A stretch of DNA of 64,000 bases from Methylobacterium sp. WSM2598 (lineage in GTDB: Bacteria > Pseudomonadota > Alphaproteobacteria > Rhizobiales > Beijerinckiaceae): the NCBI RefSeq assembly GCF_000379105.1, contig NZ_KB900609.1, positions 6,940,125 through 7,004,124 on the forward strand. Direction: 5' to 3'. The translations under genes were made by a program, and so were the position numbers. Under the pieces are notes generated by a model, which was not told the origin of the DNA, did not search any database, and saw only the letters and a program-made list of their open reading frames with translations. Shown here one piece after another: positions 25,806-33,812 of the stretch. How positions within the stretch are numbered: the stretch's first letter is position 1; each line of letters opens with the position of its first letter.

Positions 25806-26450
25806 TCAGCGCACCAGCGCGAGCGGCGCGCCGGACTTGGAGAGGGCGCCGTCCATGGCGCCGCCCGCCGCGCGCAGCCGCGCCGCGACCGTGCCGCCCG
25901 GCTGGTAGAGGTAGACCTCGCCGTCGCGGTAGTCCCAGGCCGTGACCTTGGCGAGGTCCTTGTTGGCGCAGCCGCTCGAGGTCGCCTTGTAGAGGTCGAG
26001 GGCCGGGGTGCTGGCGAGCGTGATGCGGCAGCTCGCCCCGGTGGCGTCCTTGGCGGTCCAGCCGCCGACCACCGAGGAGCGCCCGCCGGCCGCGACCGGC
26101 GGGGGCGGCGCCAGGGCGGCCTGCTGCTGCACCGGCGCGGGCGCCGGGCCCGGCTCGGCCATGATCGGCCCGCCGGGATTGGCCGCCACGCCGGACGGGG
26201 CCGCCGGCTCGCCCGGCGCCGCGCTGGCGCCGGGCGGCGGCGCGAGCGGGGCGGAGGTGACCGGGCCGGCGGCGAGGCCGGGCGGGCCGAGATCCGGCTC
26301 CGCCTCGGGCGCGGCCGGGCGCGCCTGCCGGGCGGCGAGGCGCGGCGGCGCCGCGTCGAAGCGCGAGGAGGCGCAGGCCCCCAGGCTCGCGGCGAGCGCC
26401 GCGACGGCGAGCGACGGCACGGCGACGGGGCGGAGGGTCGAACGCGGCAT
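25806..26450 (-). CDS. AprI/Inh (Omp19-like) outer-membrane lipoprotein
   Basis: A 214-residue lipoprotein. The ATG at 26450 gives a lipoprotein signal LAVAALAASLGAC with lipobox LGAC; earlier in-frame starts lie across the repeat and terminator region and are rejected. Residues about 30-120 are Pro/Ala-rich and disordered. The C-terminal ~90 residues (VVGGWTAKDATGASCRITL, YKATSSGCANKDLAKVTAW, DGEVYLYQPGG) match the eight-stranded protease-inhibitor domain of AprI/Inh, with its pair of Cys. Brucella Omp19 has the same plan and inhibits proteases. The role here is inferred. Confidence 0.85.
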   Translation of the reverse strand: MPRSTLRPVAVPSLAVAALAASLGACASSRFDAAPPRLAARQARPAAPEAEPDLGPPGLAAGPVTSAPLAPPPGASAAPGEPAAPSGVAANPGGPIMAEPGPAPAPVQQQAALAPPPPVAAGGRSSVVGGWTAKDATGASCRITLASTPALDLYKATSSGCANKDLAKVTAWDYRDGEVYLYQPGGTVAARLRAAGGAMDGALSKSGAPLALVR

Positions 26451-26525
26451 CACGGATCCCGGACAGGAGGGGTTTTCGCCGCCATAGCCGCACCGGAAGG
26501 CGCCCGCAGGGCCGGCCGGAACGAC

Positions 26526-26548
26526 AAAGGCGCCCGCAGGCGCCTTTT
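26526..26548. terminator. Bidirectional rho-independent terminator
   Basis: A perfect 9-bp hairpin AAAGGCGCC-CGCA-GGCGCCTTT followed by another T, between the sdhB stop and the lipoprotein start. The A/T flanks are symmetrical, so it can act on the minus strand to close the sdh transcript before the lipoprotein gene. Confidence 0.8.
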
Positions 26549-26584
26549 CGAGGGGGTGTGGCCGCAATGCCGCAGCGGGAAGGA

Positions 26585-26691
26585 TCATCCCGAATGCGGC
26601 GGATTGCGTCGCCATGCGGATGCGGGCTTCGCTCAGGCGCCGCGCGGGCGCGTGAGACGGGATCCGCTCGGATCAACCGGATCCCGGATCA
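26585..26691 (+). repeat. Dispersed intergenic repeat, copy D
   Basis: It contains CATGCGGATGCGGGCTTCG, the body CGCTCAGGCGCCGCGCGGGC and the terminal hairpin GGGATCCGCTCGGATCAACC with its partner CGGATCCC. The final GGATCA of the repeat overlaps the sdhB stop codon at 26689-26691. Confidence 0.85.
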
Positions 26692-27471
26692 GACCTCGCG
26701 CGCCACCATCATCTTCTTGATCTCGGCGATGGCCTTGGCCGGGTTCAGCCCCTTGGGGCAGGTATTGGCGCAGTTCATGATCGTGTGGCAGCGGTAGAGC
26801 CGGAACGGGTCGTGCAGGATGTCGAGCCGCTCGCCCGTGTGCTCGTCGCGGCTGTCGATCAGCCAGCGATAGGCCTGGAGCAGCGCCGCCGGGCCGAGGA
26901 AGCGGTCGCCGTTCCACCAGTAGCTCGGGCAGGAGGTGGTGCAGCAGGCGCAGAGGATGCACTCGTAGAGCCCGTCGAGGCGGGCGCGGTCCTCCGGCGT
27001 CTGGCGCCACTCCTTCTCGGGCGAGGGCGTCTCGGTCTGCAGCCAGGGCTCGATGGCCGCGTGCTGGGCGAAGAAGCTCGACAGGTCCGGCACGAGGTCC
27101 TTCAGGACCGGCATGTGCGGCAGCGGATAGATCCGGATCTGGGCCGACCGGCAATCGTCGATGCCGAGCGTGCAGGCCAGCGTGTTCTGCCCCATGATGT
27201 TCATGGCGCAGGAGCCGCAGATGCCCTCGCGGCAGGAGCGCCGGAAGGTCAGGGTCGGGTCGACCTTGTTCTTGATCCACAAGAGCGCGTCGAGGACCAT
27301 CGGCCCGCAATCGTCGCGGTCGACGTAGTAGGTGTCGATCCGCGGATTGTGGCCGTCATCCTCGTTCCAGCGGTAGATCCGGAACTCCTGCAGGTTCTTG
27401 GCGCCGGCCGGCTTCGGCCAGGTCTTGCCCTCGCCGTATTGCGAGTTCTTGGGAAGGGAGAATTGGGCCAT
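26689..27471 (-). CDS. sdhB: Succinate dehydrogenase iron-sulfur subunit
   Basis: A 260-residue subunit that carries electrons from SdhA to ubiquinone. The [2Fe-2S] ligands are C80, C85, C88 and C100 ([22 protein letters not shown]). The [4Fe-4S] and [3Fe-4S] ligands are in [16 protein letters not shown] (171-181) and [17 protein letters not shown] (228-238). The length is normal for alphaproteobacteria. It is the last gene of the sdh cluster and is separated from sdhA by a methyltransferase gene, which is not the standard order. Its stop lies inside a dispersed repeat. Confidence 0.97.
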   Translation of the reverse strand: MAQFSLPKNSQYGEGKTWPKPAGAKNLQEFRIYRWNEDDGHNPRIDTYYVDRDDCGPMVLDALLWIKNKVDPTLTFRRSCREGICGSCAMNIMGQNTLACTLGIDDCRSAQIRIYPLPHMPVLKDLVPDLSSFFAQHAAIEPWLQTETPSPEKEWRQTPEDRARLDGLYECILCACCTTSCPSYWWNGDRFLGPAALLQAYRWLIDSRDEHTGERLDILHDPFRLYRCHTIMNCANTCPKGLNPAKAIAEIKKMMVAREV

Positions 27472-27672
27472 GTCGCAAACCTAGGCAGATTGATCGGAAC
27501 CGAGAGCCCGAAGCCGGAGCCGACCGGCCTCGATGGTCAGGAGGAGGGAACCGGCAAGACGATCGTCGTGCGCCCTCCCGATCGCCCGAACCGTGCCGCG
27601 GATGCAGGCGCGGCCGCCCCTCACGGCGGGATCGCGGGCGCTGCGGGGAAATCGGGTCACGGCGCGCCTCCC

Positions 27673-28494
27673 TCACTCCAGCATCCGGAATCCGACCGGG
27701 ATCGCCCGGGCCGGCCCCTTCAGGCGCCGCTCGAACACGACGAGGCTGTCGTAGAAGGCGATCGCGTCGGTCACGTCGGCGAAGCCCGGGTCGCGCGGCC
27801 CCGGGTCGGGGTCGAGCACGTAGCGGGCGTGCAGGCGGTCGAGCAGGTCCTTGGCGTACTCGATGAAGGCGCCGGGCGCCCGGTAGCCGCCGCCGACCTC
27901 CGGCCAGTAGGAGCAGTGCACGTCCTCCACCGCGTAGACCCCGTCCGGCGCGAGCAGCGGGTAGAGGGTCTCGAAGGTGGCGATCTGGTGGGCGCTGACG
28001 TGGCTGCCGTCGTCGATCACCACGTCGATCCCGCCCATCGCCTCGGCGATCCGCCCCAGCAGCGCCCGGTCGGTCTGGCTGCCGATGTGGATGGTGACGT
28101 CCGGATCCCCGACCGTCGCGCAGCGCGGGTCGATGTCGAGGCCGTGGATCACCGCCTCGGGCCCGAGATAGCGCCGCCAGACCTGGAGGGAGCCGCCGTG
28201 GTTGACCCCGATCTCCAGCAGCCGGACCGGCCGGCCGCGGTAGCGCGCCAGGTGGCGATCGTAGGCGTCGAGGTAGTGGGTCCATTTCGAGGCGAAGCGG
28301 CTCTCCGGATCCGCGTTCTGCGCGAAGTAGGCCTCCCGCATCGGGTTGGCGACGCGCAGGCGCTCGGCCGCGAGGTCCCCGGACGAGGCCCCGCGCACGA
28401 TCTCCTGCCAGGAGCCGGGCGGCTCCGCCGGGGCCCCGGCCCGCAGGAAATCGGGCGAGGCCGCCGGCTTGGCGCGGCGCATCCGCTTCAGCAT
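27673..28494 (-). CDS. SAM-dependent methyltransferase inserted in the sdh cluster
   Basis: A 273-residue class I methyltransferase. RPVRLLEIGVNHGGSLQVWRRY is motif I and VIHGLDIDPRC the acidic motif II. IDVVIDDGSHVSAHQIATF and YAVEDVHCSYWP resemble macrolide O-methyltransferases (MycE/cephalosporin hydroxylase-like group) that act on sugars or small molecules. It lies in the same orientation between sdhA (25 bases) and sdhB (201 bases). Nothing links it to succinate oxidation, so an insertion into the operon is likely. The ATG at 28494 is the natural start. Confidence 0.82.
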   Translation of the reverse strand: MLKRMRRAKPAASPDFLRAGAPAEPPGSWQEIVRGASSGDLAAERLRVANPMREAYFAQNADPESRFASKWTHYLDAYDRHLARYRGRPVRLLEIGVNHGGSLQVWRRYLGPEAVIHGLDIDPRCATVGDPDVTIHIGSQTDRALLGRIAEAMGGIDVVIDDGSHVSAHQIATFETLYPLLAPDGVYAVEDVHCSYWPEVGGGYRAPGAFIEYAKDLLDRLHARYVLDPDPGPRDPGFADVTDAIAFYDSLVVFERRLKGPARAIPVGFRMLE

Positions 28495-28519
28495 GGGGCT
28501 CTCCCGCCCGCCGCGCCGC

Positions 28520-30346
28520 TCAATAGACCCGCGCCTTCGGCTCGATATAGGCGATGTCGTTCGACATCGTGTAGGTGTGGACCGGCCGGTAGTCGATCGT
28601 GACCTTGCGGCCCTCCGGGTCGAGCCAGGCGAGGGTGTGCTTCATCCAGTCCTTGTCGTTGCGGTCGGGGAAGTCCTCGCGGGCATGGGCGCCGCGGGAT
28701 TCGGTGCGGTTGACCGCCGATTCCATCGTGACCACCGCCTGGCCGATCAGGTTGTCGAATTCGAGCGTCTCCAGCAGGTCGGTGTTCCAGACCAGCGAGC
28801 GGTCGGTGACCCGGATGTCGTCGATGCCCGACCAGACCTTGTGGATGAGGTGCTTGCCCTCCTCCAGGACCTCGCCGGTGCGGAAGACCGCGCAGTTGTT
28901 CTGCATCGTCCGCTGCATGTCGAGGCGCAGCTCCGCGGTCGGCCTGCCGCCATTGGCGTAACGGAAGCGGTCGAGGCGGGCGAGCGCCTTGTCGGCCGAG
29001 TCCTTCGGCAGGTCCGGCAGCCGGCCGTTCGCCTCCACGATCTCGGCGCAGCGCAGCCCGGCCGCGCGGCCGAACACCACGAGGTCGATGAGCGAGTTGG
29101 AGCCGAGCCGGTTCGCCCCGTGCACCGACACGCAGGCCGCCTCGCCGATCGCCATCAGGCCCGGCACCACGTAGTCGGGATTGCCGTCCCGCAGGGTCAG
29201 CACCTCGCCGTGATAGTTCGTCGGGATGCCGCCCATGTTGTAATGGACGGTCGGGAGCACCGGGATCGGCTCCTTGGTGACGTCGACGCCGGCGAAGATC
29301 TTGGCCGATTCCGAGATGCCGGGCAGGCGCTCGTGCAGGATCTTGGGATCGAGGTGGTCGAGGTGGAGGTAGATGTGGTCCTTGTTCTTGCCGACGCCGC
29401 GGCCGGCGCGGATCTCCATGGTCATGGAGCGGGAGACCACGTCGCGGGAGGCGAGGTCCTTGGCCGAGGGCGCGTAGCGCTCCATGAAGCGCTCGCCCTC
29501 CGAATTGGTGAGGTAGCCGCCCTCGCCGCGGGCGCCCTCGGTGATCAGGCAGCCCGCCCCGTAGATGCCGGTCGGGTGGAACTGCACGAATTCCATGTCC
29601 TCAAGGGCGAGGCCGGCGCGCAGCACCATGGCGTTGCCGTCGCCCGTGCAGGTATGGGCCGAGGTCGCCGAGAAATAGGCGCGCCCGTAGCCGCCCGTCG
29701 CCAGGATGGTCATGGCGGCGCGGAAGCGGTGGATCTCGCCGGTGGCCTGGTCGAGGGCGATGACGCCGCGGCAGCGGCCCTCCTCGTCCATGATCAGGTC
29801 GAGGGCGAAGTACTCGATGAAGAAGTTGGTCCGGTTCTTGACCGCCTGCCCGTAGAGGGTGTGCAGCATGGCGTGGCCGGTGCGGTCGGCCGCCGCGCAG
29901 GTGCGCTGGGCCGTGCCCTTGCCGTAATCGGTGGTCATGCCGCCGAAGGGCCGCTGGTAGATCTTGCCCTCGGCCGTGCGCGAGAAGGGCACGCCCCAGT
30001 GCTCGAGCTCGTAGACCGCGGCCGGGGCGTTGCGCACCAGGTACTCGATCGCGTCCTGGTCGCCCAGCCAGTCCGACCCCTTCACGGTGTCGTACATGTG
30101 CCAGCGCCAATCGTCCGGGCCCATATTGCCGAGGGAGGCCGAGATGCCGCCCTGGGCCGCGACCGTGTGCGAGCGGGTCGGGAAGACCTTGGTGATGCAG
30201 GCGGTGCGCAGGCCCGCCTGGCTGCAGCCGACCGTGGCGCGCAGCCCCGCGCCGCCGGCGCCGACGACGACGACGTCGAAGCTGTGCTCGACGATGGGGT
30301 ACGCCTGGCCGGTCTGGGCCGGCGCGGCTTTTCCGTTGATGGCCAT
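28520..30346 (-). CDS. sdhA: Succinate dehydrogenase flavoprotein subunit
   Basis: A 608-residue catalytic subunit that oxidises succinate to fumarate in the TCA cycle and complex II. The FAD dinucleotide fold is [20 protein letters not shown]. The covalent-FAD His lies in [11 protein letters not shown]. The substrate segment [25 protein letters not shown], the [11 protein letters not shown] motif and the C-terminal R/K-rich capping region ([16 protein letters not shown]) are intact. It follows sdhD after 127 bases that contain a hairpin repeat. Confidence 0.98.
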   Translation of the reverse strand: MAINGKAAPAQTGQAYPIVEHSFDVVVVGAGGAGLRATVGCSQAGLRTACITKVFPTRSHTVAAQGGISASLGNMGPDDWRWHMYDTVKGSDWLGDQDAIEYLVRNAPAAVYELEHWGVPFSRTAEGKIYQRPFGGMTTDYGKGTAQRTCAAADRTGHAMLHTLYGQAVKNRTNFFIEYFALDLIMDEEGRCRGVIALDQATGEIHRFRAAMTILATGGYGRAYFSATSAHTCTGDGNAMVLRAGLALEDMEFVQFHPTGIYGAGCLITEGARGEGGYLTNSEGERFMERYAPSAKDLASRDVVSRSMTMEIRAGRGVGKNKDHIYLHLDHLDPKILHERLPGISESAKIFAGVDVTKEPIPVLPTVHYNMGGIPTNYHGEVLTLRDGNPDYVVPGLMAIGEAACVSVHGANRLGSNSLIDLVVFGRAAGLRCAEIVEANGRLPDLPKDSADKALARLDRFRYANGGRPTAELRLDMQRTMQNNCAVFRTGEVLEEGKHLIHKVWSGIDDIRVTDRSLVWNTDLLETLEFDNLIGQAVVTMESAVNRTESRGAHAREDFPDRNDKDWMKHTLAWLDPEGRKVTIDYRPVHTYTMSNDIAYIEPKARVY

Positions 30347-30363
30347 GGGCGTGATCCCTCTAG

Positions 30364-30405
30364 CATTTTCCGACGAAGTGGCTTCCGGCTCGTCGAAGAA
30401 AATGC
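30364..30405. repeat. Interrupted inverted repeat between sdhD and sdhA
   Basis: AGCATTTTCCGACGA is mirrored by TCGTCGAAGAAAATGC around a 13-base centre. The arms are GCATTTT with AAAATGC and an inner CGACGA with TCGTCG. The sequence has the look of a family of palindromic elements that I remember from Methylobacterium and Bradyrhizobium spacers (GCATTTTC...GAAAATGC). In an operon it may stabilise or modulate RNA between sdhCD and sdhAB. Confidence 0.7.
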
Positions 30406-30473
30406 GGCAAATCAGGAACCTGGAGCAGCGTCCGGCGGCAACGTGATCGGGCGCTGCTCGAGGGGGTTGGACG

Positions 30474-30887
30474 TCAGGCGAAGGCGCGCAGGCTGATCCG
30501 CACGATGGCGTACAGGCAGGCGACCGCCACCACCGTGCTGTAGAAGGTGTTGGCGATCACCGCGGCGATCTTCAGACCCTTGTCGTGGACGTAATCCTCG
30601 ATGACGATCTGCATGCCCATCCGCATATGGTTCGTCACCGAGAGGACGCCCAGGATCAGCAGGATCGCGACGAGCGGGTGCGACACCAGGCGCACCGCGT
30701 CCTCGTAGGAGCGGCCGGCGCAGAGGGCGACGATCACCACGAAGGACAGGATCAGCGGCACGTTGGAGACCGCGGTGACGCGGTGCAGCCACCACTCGCC
30801 GGTGCCGTGATGGGCCGGGCCGAGCCCCTGCACCCGGGCGTAGGAGGTCCGGATGGTGCGGGTGGCCTCGGGACGGTTGTCGACCAT
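30474..30887 (-). CDS. sdhD: Succinate dehydrogenase membrane anchor subunit
   Basis: A 137-residue three-helix inner-membrane protein that with SdhC holds haem b and the quinone site. [22 protein letters not shown] is the typical N-terminal block, with the Arg and Trp near the quinone site. [21 protein letters not shown] carries the conserved His and the EDY motif after helix 2. The length is normal. It starts 12 bases after the stop of sdhC. Confidence 0.94.
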   Translation of the reverse strand: MVDNRPEATRTIRTSYARVQGLGPAHHGTGEWWLHRVTAVSNVPLILSFVVIVALCAGRSYEDAVRLVSHPLVAILLILGVLSVTNHMRMGMQIVIEDYVHDKGLKIAAVIANTFYSTVVAVACLYAIVRISLRAFA

Positions 30888-30898
30888 GGCGCTCTCCC

Positions 30899-31300
30899 TC
30901 AGCGTGCCAGCAGGGCCGCGGCCCAGATCACGACCGTGAGCACGGCCGAGCCGACGAGCGTGTACCGCGCCATCGCGATGCGCGTGCCCGGCTCCATGCC
31001 GTGCCCGAAATCCCAGATGAGGTGGCGGATGCCGCCCAGCATGTGGTGCATCAGGATCCAGGTATAGACGAAGATCACCAGCCGCCCGAGGATCGAGCCG
31101 TAGAGCCAGGCCACGGGATCGTAGGCCGCCTTGCCGGAGGCGAGCGCCACCAGCCAGACCGCCACCAGCGCGGTGCCGCCGTAGAGGGCGATCCCGGTGA
31201 GGCGATGGGCCACCGACATCGCCATGGTCCAGGTCCAGCGGTAGATCTGGAGGTGGGGCGAGAGGGGTCGGGCCACGGCGGGCCTGACGATTTCGGCCAT
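30899..31300 (-). CDS. sdhC: Succinate dehydrogenase cytochrome b556 subunit
   Basis: A 133-residue three-helix membrane protein. RPLSPHLQIYRWTWTMAMSVAHRLTGIAL is the family signature, with the Ser and Arg at the ubiquinone site. ILMHHMLGGIRHLIWDFGHG contains the haem-ligand His. The ATG at 31300 (MAEIVRP) is used; a GTG 16 codons upstream is not supported by homologues. It is the first gene of the sdh cluster, facing two palindromic operator candidates and the LysR gene. Confidence 0.95.
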   Translation of the reverse strand: MAEIVRPAVARPLSPHLQIYRWTWTMAMSVAHRLTGIALYGGTALVAVWLVALASGKAAYDPVAWLYGSILGRLVIFVYTWILMHHMLGGIRHLIWDFGHGMEPGTRIAMARYTLVGSAVLTVVIWAAALLAR

Positions 31301-31455
31301 GATGCGATCCTTGCTCCGTGCAGGCCCGGCGACTGGTCCGGCTCCCAACTCAGCTACGTATCGGCTCCGTCACGGGGCGACAACGCGGCCACGGGGCCCG
31401 GGCGTTCCGGCGGCGCGCCGCCCATTCGTGCCCTCTTTGTTTGGAAATGGTCCGG

Positions 31456-31499
31456 TTCGCAATGCGAATCTCGTTGACGGAGACTTCGCGATCCGCGAA
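31456..31499. promoter_or_regulatory. Twin palindromes between sdhC and LysR gene
   Basis: TTCGCA-A-TGCGAA (31456-31468) and TTCGCG-ATC-CGCGAA (31485-31499) are related inverted repeats with centres about 30 bases apart, three helical turns. TTGACG at 31474-31479 lies between them and may be a -35 box for the LysR gene. The arrangement suits a dimer pair binding one face of the DNA. Confidence 0.6.
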
Positions 31500-31520
31500 A
31501 CCTGGGGACCCATCCGCTCC

Positions 31521-31532
31521 CTGGTATACCAG
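31521..31532. promoter_or_regulatory. Perfect palindrome CTGGTATACCAG
   Basis: A 12-base perfect palindrome 65 bases before the LysR start. TGGTATACCA resembles operators of GntR/FadR-type regulators as I remember them. It could equally serve as a TATACC -10 region. Function is inferred. Confidence 0.45.
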
Positions 31533-31597
31533 AGATTTCCCGCGGCGGCCCTTCGTGCGCGGCGCAGGATCGGGCCCTCTCCCGGCGGGACTGCCCG

Positions 31598-32530
31598 ATG
31601 CATTTCGACCTCGTCGACCTGAGCCTGTTCCGCCACGTGGTCGAGGCGGGCTCGATCACCCACGGGGCGGCCCGGGCCAACCTCGCGCTCGCCGCGGCGA
31701 GCCACCGCATCCGGGCGATGGAGGCCTCCCTCGGGGCCGCGCTGCTGACCCGGGCCCGGCACGGGGTGACGCCGACGCCGGCCGGGCGCACGCTGCTGTC
31801 GCATGCCCGGGCGATCCTGGGGGGCGTCGAGCGGCTGCAGGCGGACCTGGCGGCCTTCGCGGGGGGCGCGGCCGGGCAGATCCGCGTCCTGTCGAACACC
31901 AACGCGCTCACCGAATTCCTGCCCGAGGTGCTCTCGGCCTACCTGACGCAGCATCCGGGGGTGAGCGTCGAGATCGAGGAGCGGCTCTCGGACGAGATCG
32001 TCGGGCTGGTCGCCGAGGGGGCGGCGGATCTCGGCCTGGTGGCGGCGACCGTCGAGACCGGCACGCTGCAGACCTATCCGTTCCGGCGCGACCGCTTCGT
32101 GCTGGCGGTGGCGGCCGACCACCCGCTGGCGTCCCGCGTCGCCGTCCCCTTCGCGGAGGTGATCGACCACGACCTCGTCGGGCTCGACCGGGCGAGCGCC
32201 CTGACCCGGTTCCTGCTCACCAAGGCGGCGCGGATCGGCCAGCCGCTGCGGCTGCGGGTGCAGCTGCGGGGCTTCGACGCGGTCTGCCGGCTGGTGGAGT
32301 GCCGGGTCGGCCTCGGCATCGTGCCGGAGACCACGGCCCGGCGGGCCGCCCGCACCATGGCGATCGCGATCGTGGCGCTGGAGGATCCCTGGGCGACCCG
32401 CGACCTCACCATCTGCATGCGCGACCTCGCCGCCCTGCCGCCCTTCGCGCAGGATTTCGTGGCGCATCTGCGCCGCGGCGAGGCGGGGCCGGGCGCGACG
32501 GCGTCCCTCGCCCGGGACGGCGCGGCCTAG
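31598..32530 (+). CDS. LysR-family transcriptional regulator
   Basis: A 310-residue LTTR. The winged helix is at residues about 4-62 (DLSLFRHVVEAGSITHGAARANLALAAASHRIRAMEASLGAALLTRARHGV; the recognition helix is ALAAASHRIRAME). The C-terminal periplasmic-binding-like co-inducer domain begins IRVLSNTNALTEFLPEVL. It is divergent from sdhC across a 297-base region with three palindromes, so it may control itself and possibly sdh. The inducer is unknown. Confidence 0.92.
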   Translation: MHFDLVDLSLFRHVVEAGSITHGAARANLALAAASHRIRAMEASLGAALLTRARHGVTPTPAGRTLLSHARAILGGVERLQADLAAFAGGAAGQIRVLSNTNALTEFLPEVLSAYLTQHPGVSVEIEERLSDEIVGLVAEGAADLGLVAATVETGTLQTYPFRRDRFVLAVAADHPLASRVAVPFAEVIDHDLVGLDRASALTRFLLTKAARIGQPLRLRVQLRGFDAVCRLVECRVGLGIVPETTARRAARTMAIAIVALEDPWATRDLTICMRDLAALPPFAQDFVAHLRRGEAGPGATASLARDGAA

Positions 32531-32686
32531 GGCGGCACGCGATCACGCGGCGATCGGGCGCCGCTCCAGGTCTCTGATCTCGGGGCCTTGTCTTCGACGA
32601 ACCGGCATCCCCTTCGTCGGACGATGCGCTCGGTCCGGGGCCGTCAGGGCCGCTCGGGGCCTTCCGGCGGAGCGTCGGCGCCGGCA

Positions 32687-32950
32687 TCAGGCGCGGCGAA
32701 ATCGGCCCGCCTCGGGTGCGGCGTGTGGCCAGCGCGCCGCCAGCGAGGCGGCCAGGCCCGGCAGCGGCGCGTCCGCGCTCAGCGCGTCCGCGACGGCGTC
32801 CGCCTCGTCCATGTCGAGCCCGACCTGGAGCACGCCGTCGATCACCGCGGTCTCGCCGGTGCGCACGTCGTAGACCGTCCAGCCGTGGCGGTCGCGGCGG
32901 ATGTCGTACCGGATCAGGTCTGCCCGGATCAGGTCTGCCTTGGTGTCCAT
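32687..32950 (-). CDS. Small conserved-type hypothetical protein
   Basis: An 87-residue protein with no family that I recognise. The middle, RHGWTVYDVRTGETAVIDGVLQVGLDMDEADAVADAL, looks like a compact beta-beta-alpha domain. The N-terminus carries a 15-bp tandem duplication (32911-32940) that encodes ADLIR twice. The ATG at 32950 has GGAGCGGATCC just upstream. GC-rich third positions support coding. It lies next to the LexA-box gene on the same strand. Confidence 0.65.
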   Translation of the reverse strand: MDTKADLIRADLIRYDIRRDRHGWTVYDVRTGETAVIDGVLQVGLDMDEADAVADALSADAPLPGLAASLAARWPHAAPEAGRFRRA

Positions 32951-33069
32951 GGATCCGCTCCGTCGCGATCATCGGGAAGCCGGCGGAATAGCTCCGCCGC
33001 GCTCCGGCCTAGGTGCTCGCCCGCACATGCCGGCCGGCGCGGGCCGGCGCGTTTCGGGGCCGAGGGCCA

Positions 33070-33375
33070 TCAGTCAGCCGGGCGGCAGCCCGCCGCCGGG
33101 CAGCAACCCGCCGCCGGGCAGCAACCCGCCGCCGGGCAGCAACCCGCCGCCGGGCGGCAGCCCGCCGCCGGGCGGCAGCCCGCCCGGACGTAGCCGCGCG
33201 AGATCAGCCGCTCGCGCGCCGCCCGCTGCCGCTCCGCCTCGTCGAGCGCTGCGAGCGCGTCGGCCACCGCCCGCCGCAGGGCCGCGCAGGGATCGCCGCC
33301 CGCCTCGCGCAGATAGGCCGCCGTCACCGCGTCGAGGGCCGGATGCGCCTCGCCCTGCCTCGCGCCATCCGCCAT
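33070..33375 (-). CDS. Small protein with Cys-rich repeat tail under a LexA-type box
   Basis: A 101-residue protein. Residues 1-62 are helical (HPALDAVTAAYLREAGGDPCAALRRAVADALAALDEAERQRAARERLISRGYVR). The C-terminal third is made of six AAGC(C/R)P repeats encoded by an 18-bp minisatellite, so it is full of Cys and Pro. The ATG at 33375 lies 19 bases from a perfect GTTC-N7-GTTC box, the alphaproteobacterial LexA site, so it is probably DNA-damage inducible. No known SOS protein was recognised. The start has a weak ribosome site. Confidence 0.65.
   Translation of the reverse strand: MADGARQGEAHPALDAVTAAYLREAGGDPCAALRRAVADALAALDEAERQRAARERLISRGYVRAGCRPAAGCRPAAGCCPAAGCCPAAGCCPAAGCRPAD
33080..33187. 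repeat. 18-bp minisatellite, about six units
   Basis: Units GGGCAGCAACCCGCCGCC or GGGCGGCAGCCCGCCGCC follow each other at 33080, 33098, 33116, 33134, 33152 and 33170. Three central units are identical, and the outer ones share the GGC variant. The period of 18 keeps the reading frame of the Cys-rich tail, so copy number can vary without frameshift. Confidence 0.9.
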
Positions 33376-33393
33376 CGCCGCCGACTCATCTTG

Positions 33394-33408
33394 AGAACAT
33401 AACGTGAA
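33394..33408 (-). promoter_or_regulatory. LexA-type SOS box (GTTC-N7-GTTC)
   Basis: On the minus strand it reads GTTCACGTTATGTTC, the direct-repeat LexA site of alphaproteobacteria. It is 19-33 bases upstream of the small Cys-rich gene, in an AT-richer promoter stretch (TTTTGTTCACGTTATGTT). Confidence 0.65.
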
Positions 33409-33501
33409 CAAAACACGCGGCGGGCAATCGGTCAAGGTTGCGGACGGGCGGCGGGGGCGCGTGTGGATTGCGGGGATGCGGCTGGGGCGTGCGCGTCAGA
33501 C

Positions 33502-33725
33502 CACATCCGCTCGACCCCTTTGGGATGGCGGATTGGGGCTTCGCTCAGGCGCCGCGCGGGGGTGTGATCCGGGCGGATGGTCGGCCGCGTGCGCTGCGCC
33601 GCGCTTCGGCAGCGCTCCCGTCCCGGAGGCAGCCCGCCGGGCGCTTCCCGACCATTACGGGCGATGCGCGGCCGTCGGGGTCCTGGAGGCCACCCGGCCC
33701 CGGAGGGCCACCCGGCCCCGGAGGG
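33502..33725 (+). repeat. Dispersed repeat copy E and an 18-bp tandem pair
   Basis: The 437-base spacer 33376-33812 has no convincing gene. At 33502-33580 lies a shorter copy of the dispersed repeat (CACATCCGCTCG, GGATTGGGGCTTCGCTCAGG, GCCGCGCGGG, GTGATCCGGGCGGAT). At 33690-33725 the 18-mer CCACCCGGCCCCGGAGGG occurs twice exactly, with a decayed third unit. Confidence 0.75.
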
Positions 33726-33812
33726 GCATCCGGGCGCGGGGTGCGGGCGCCGGCCGCGGGCGGGGTCGGACGCGCCGGCTCTCCGGCATCGCGGCCCCTC
33801 GGGCGGCGGGTC

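Noticed and set aside
33080-33187. Regular 18-bp array considered as a CRISPR
   Set aside because: Units are directly adjacent without spacers, too short, and translate in frame; no cas genes are present.
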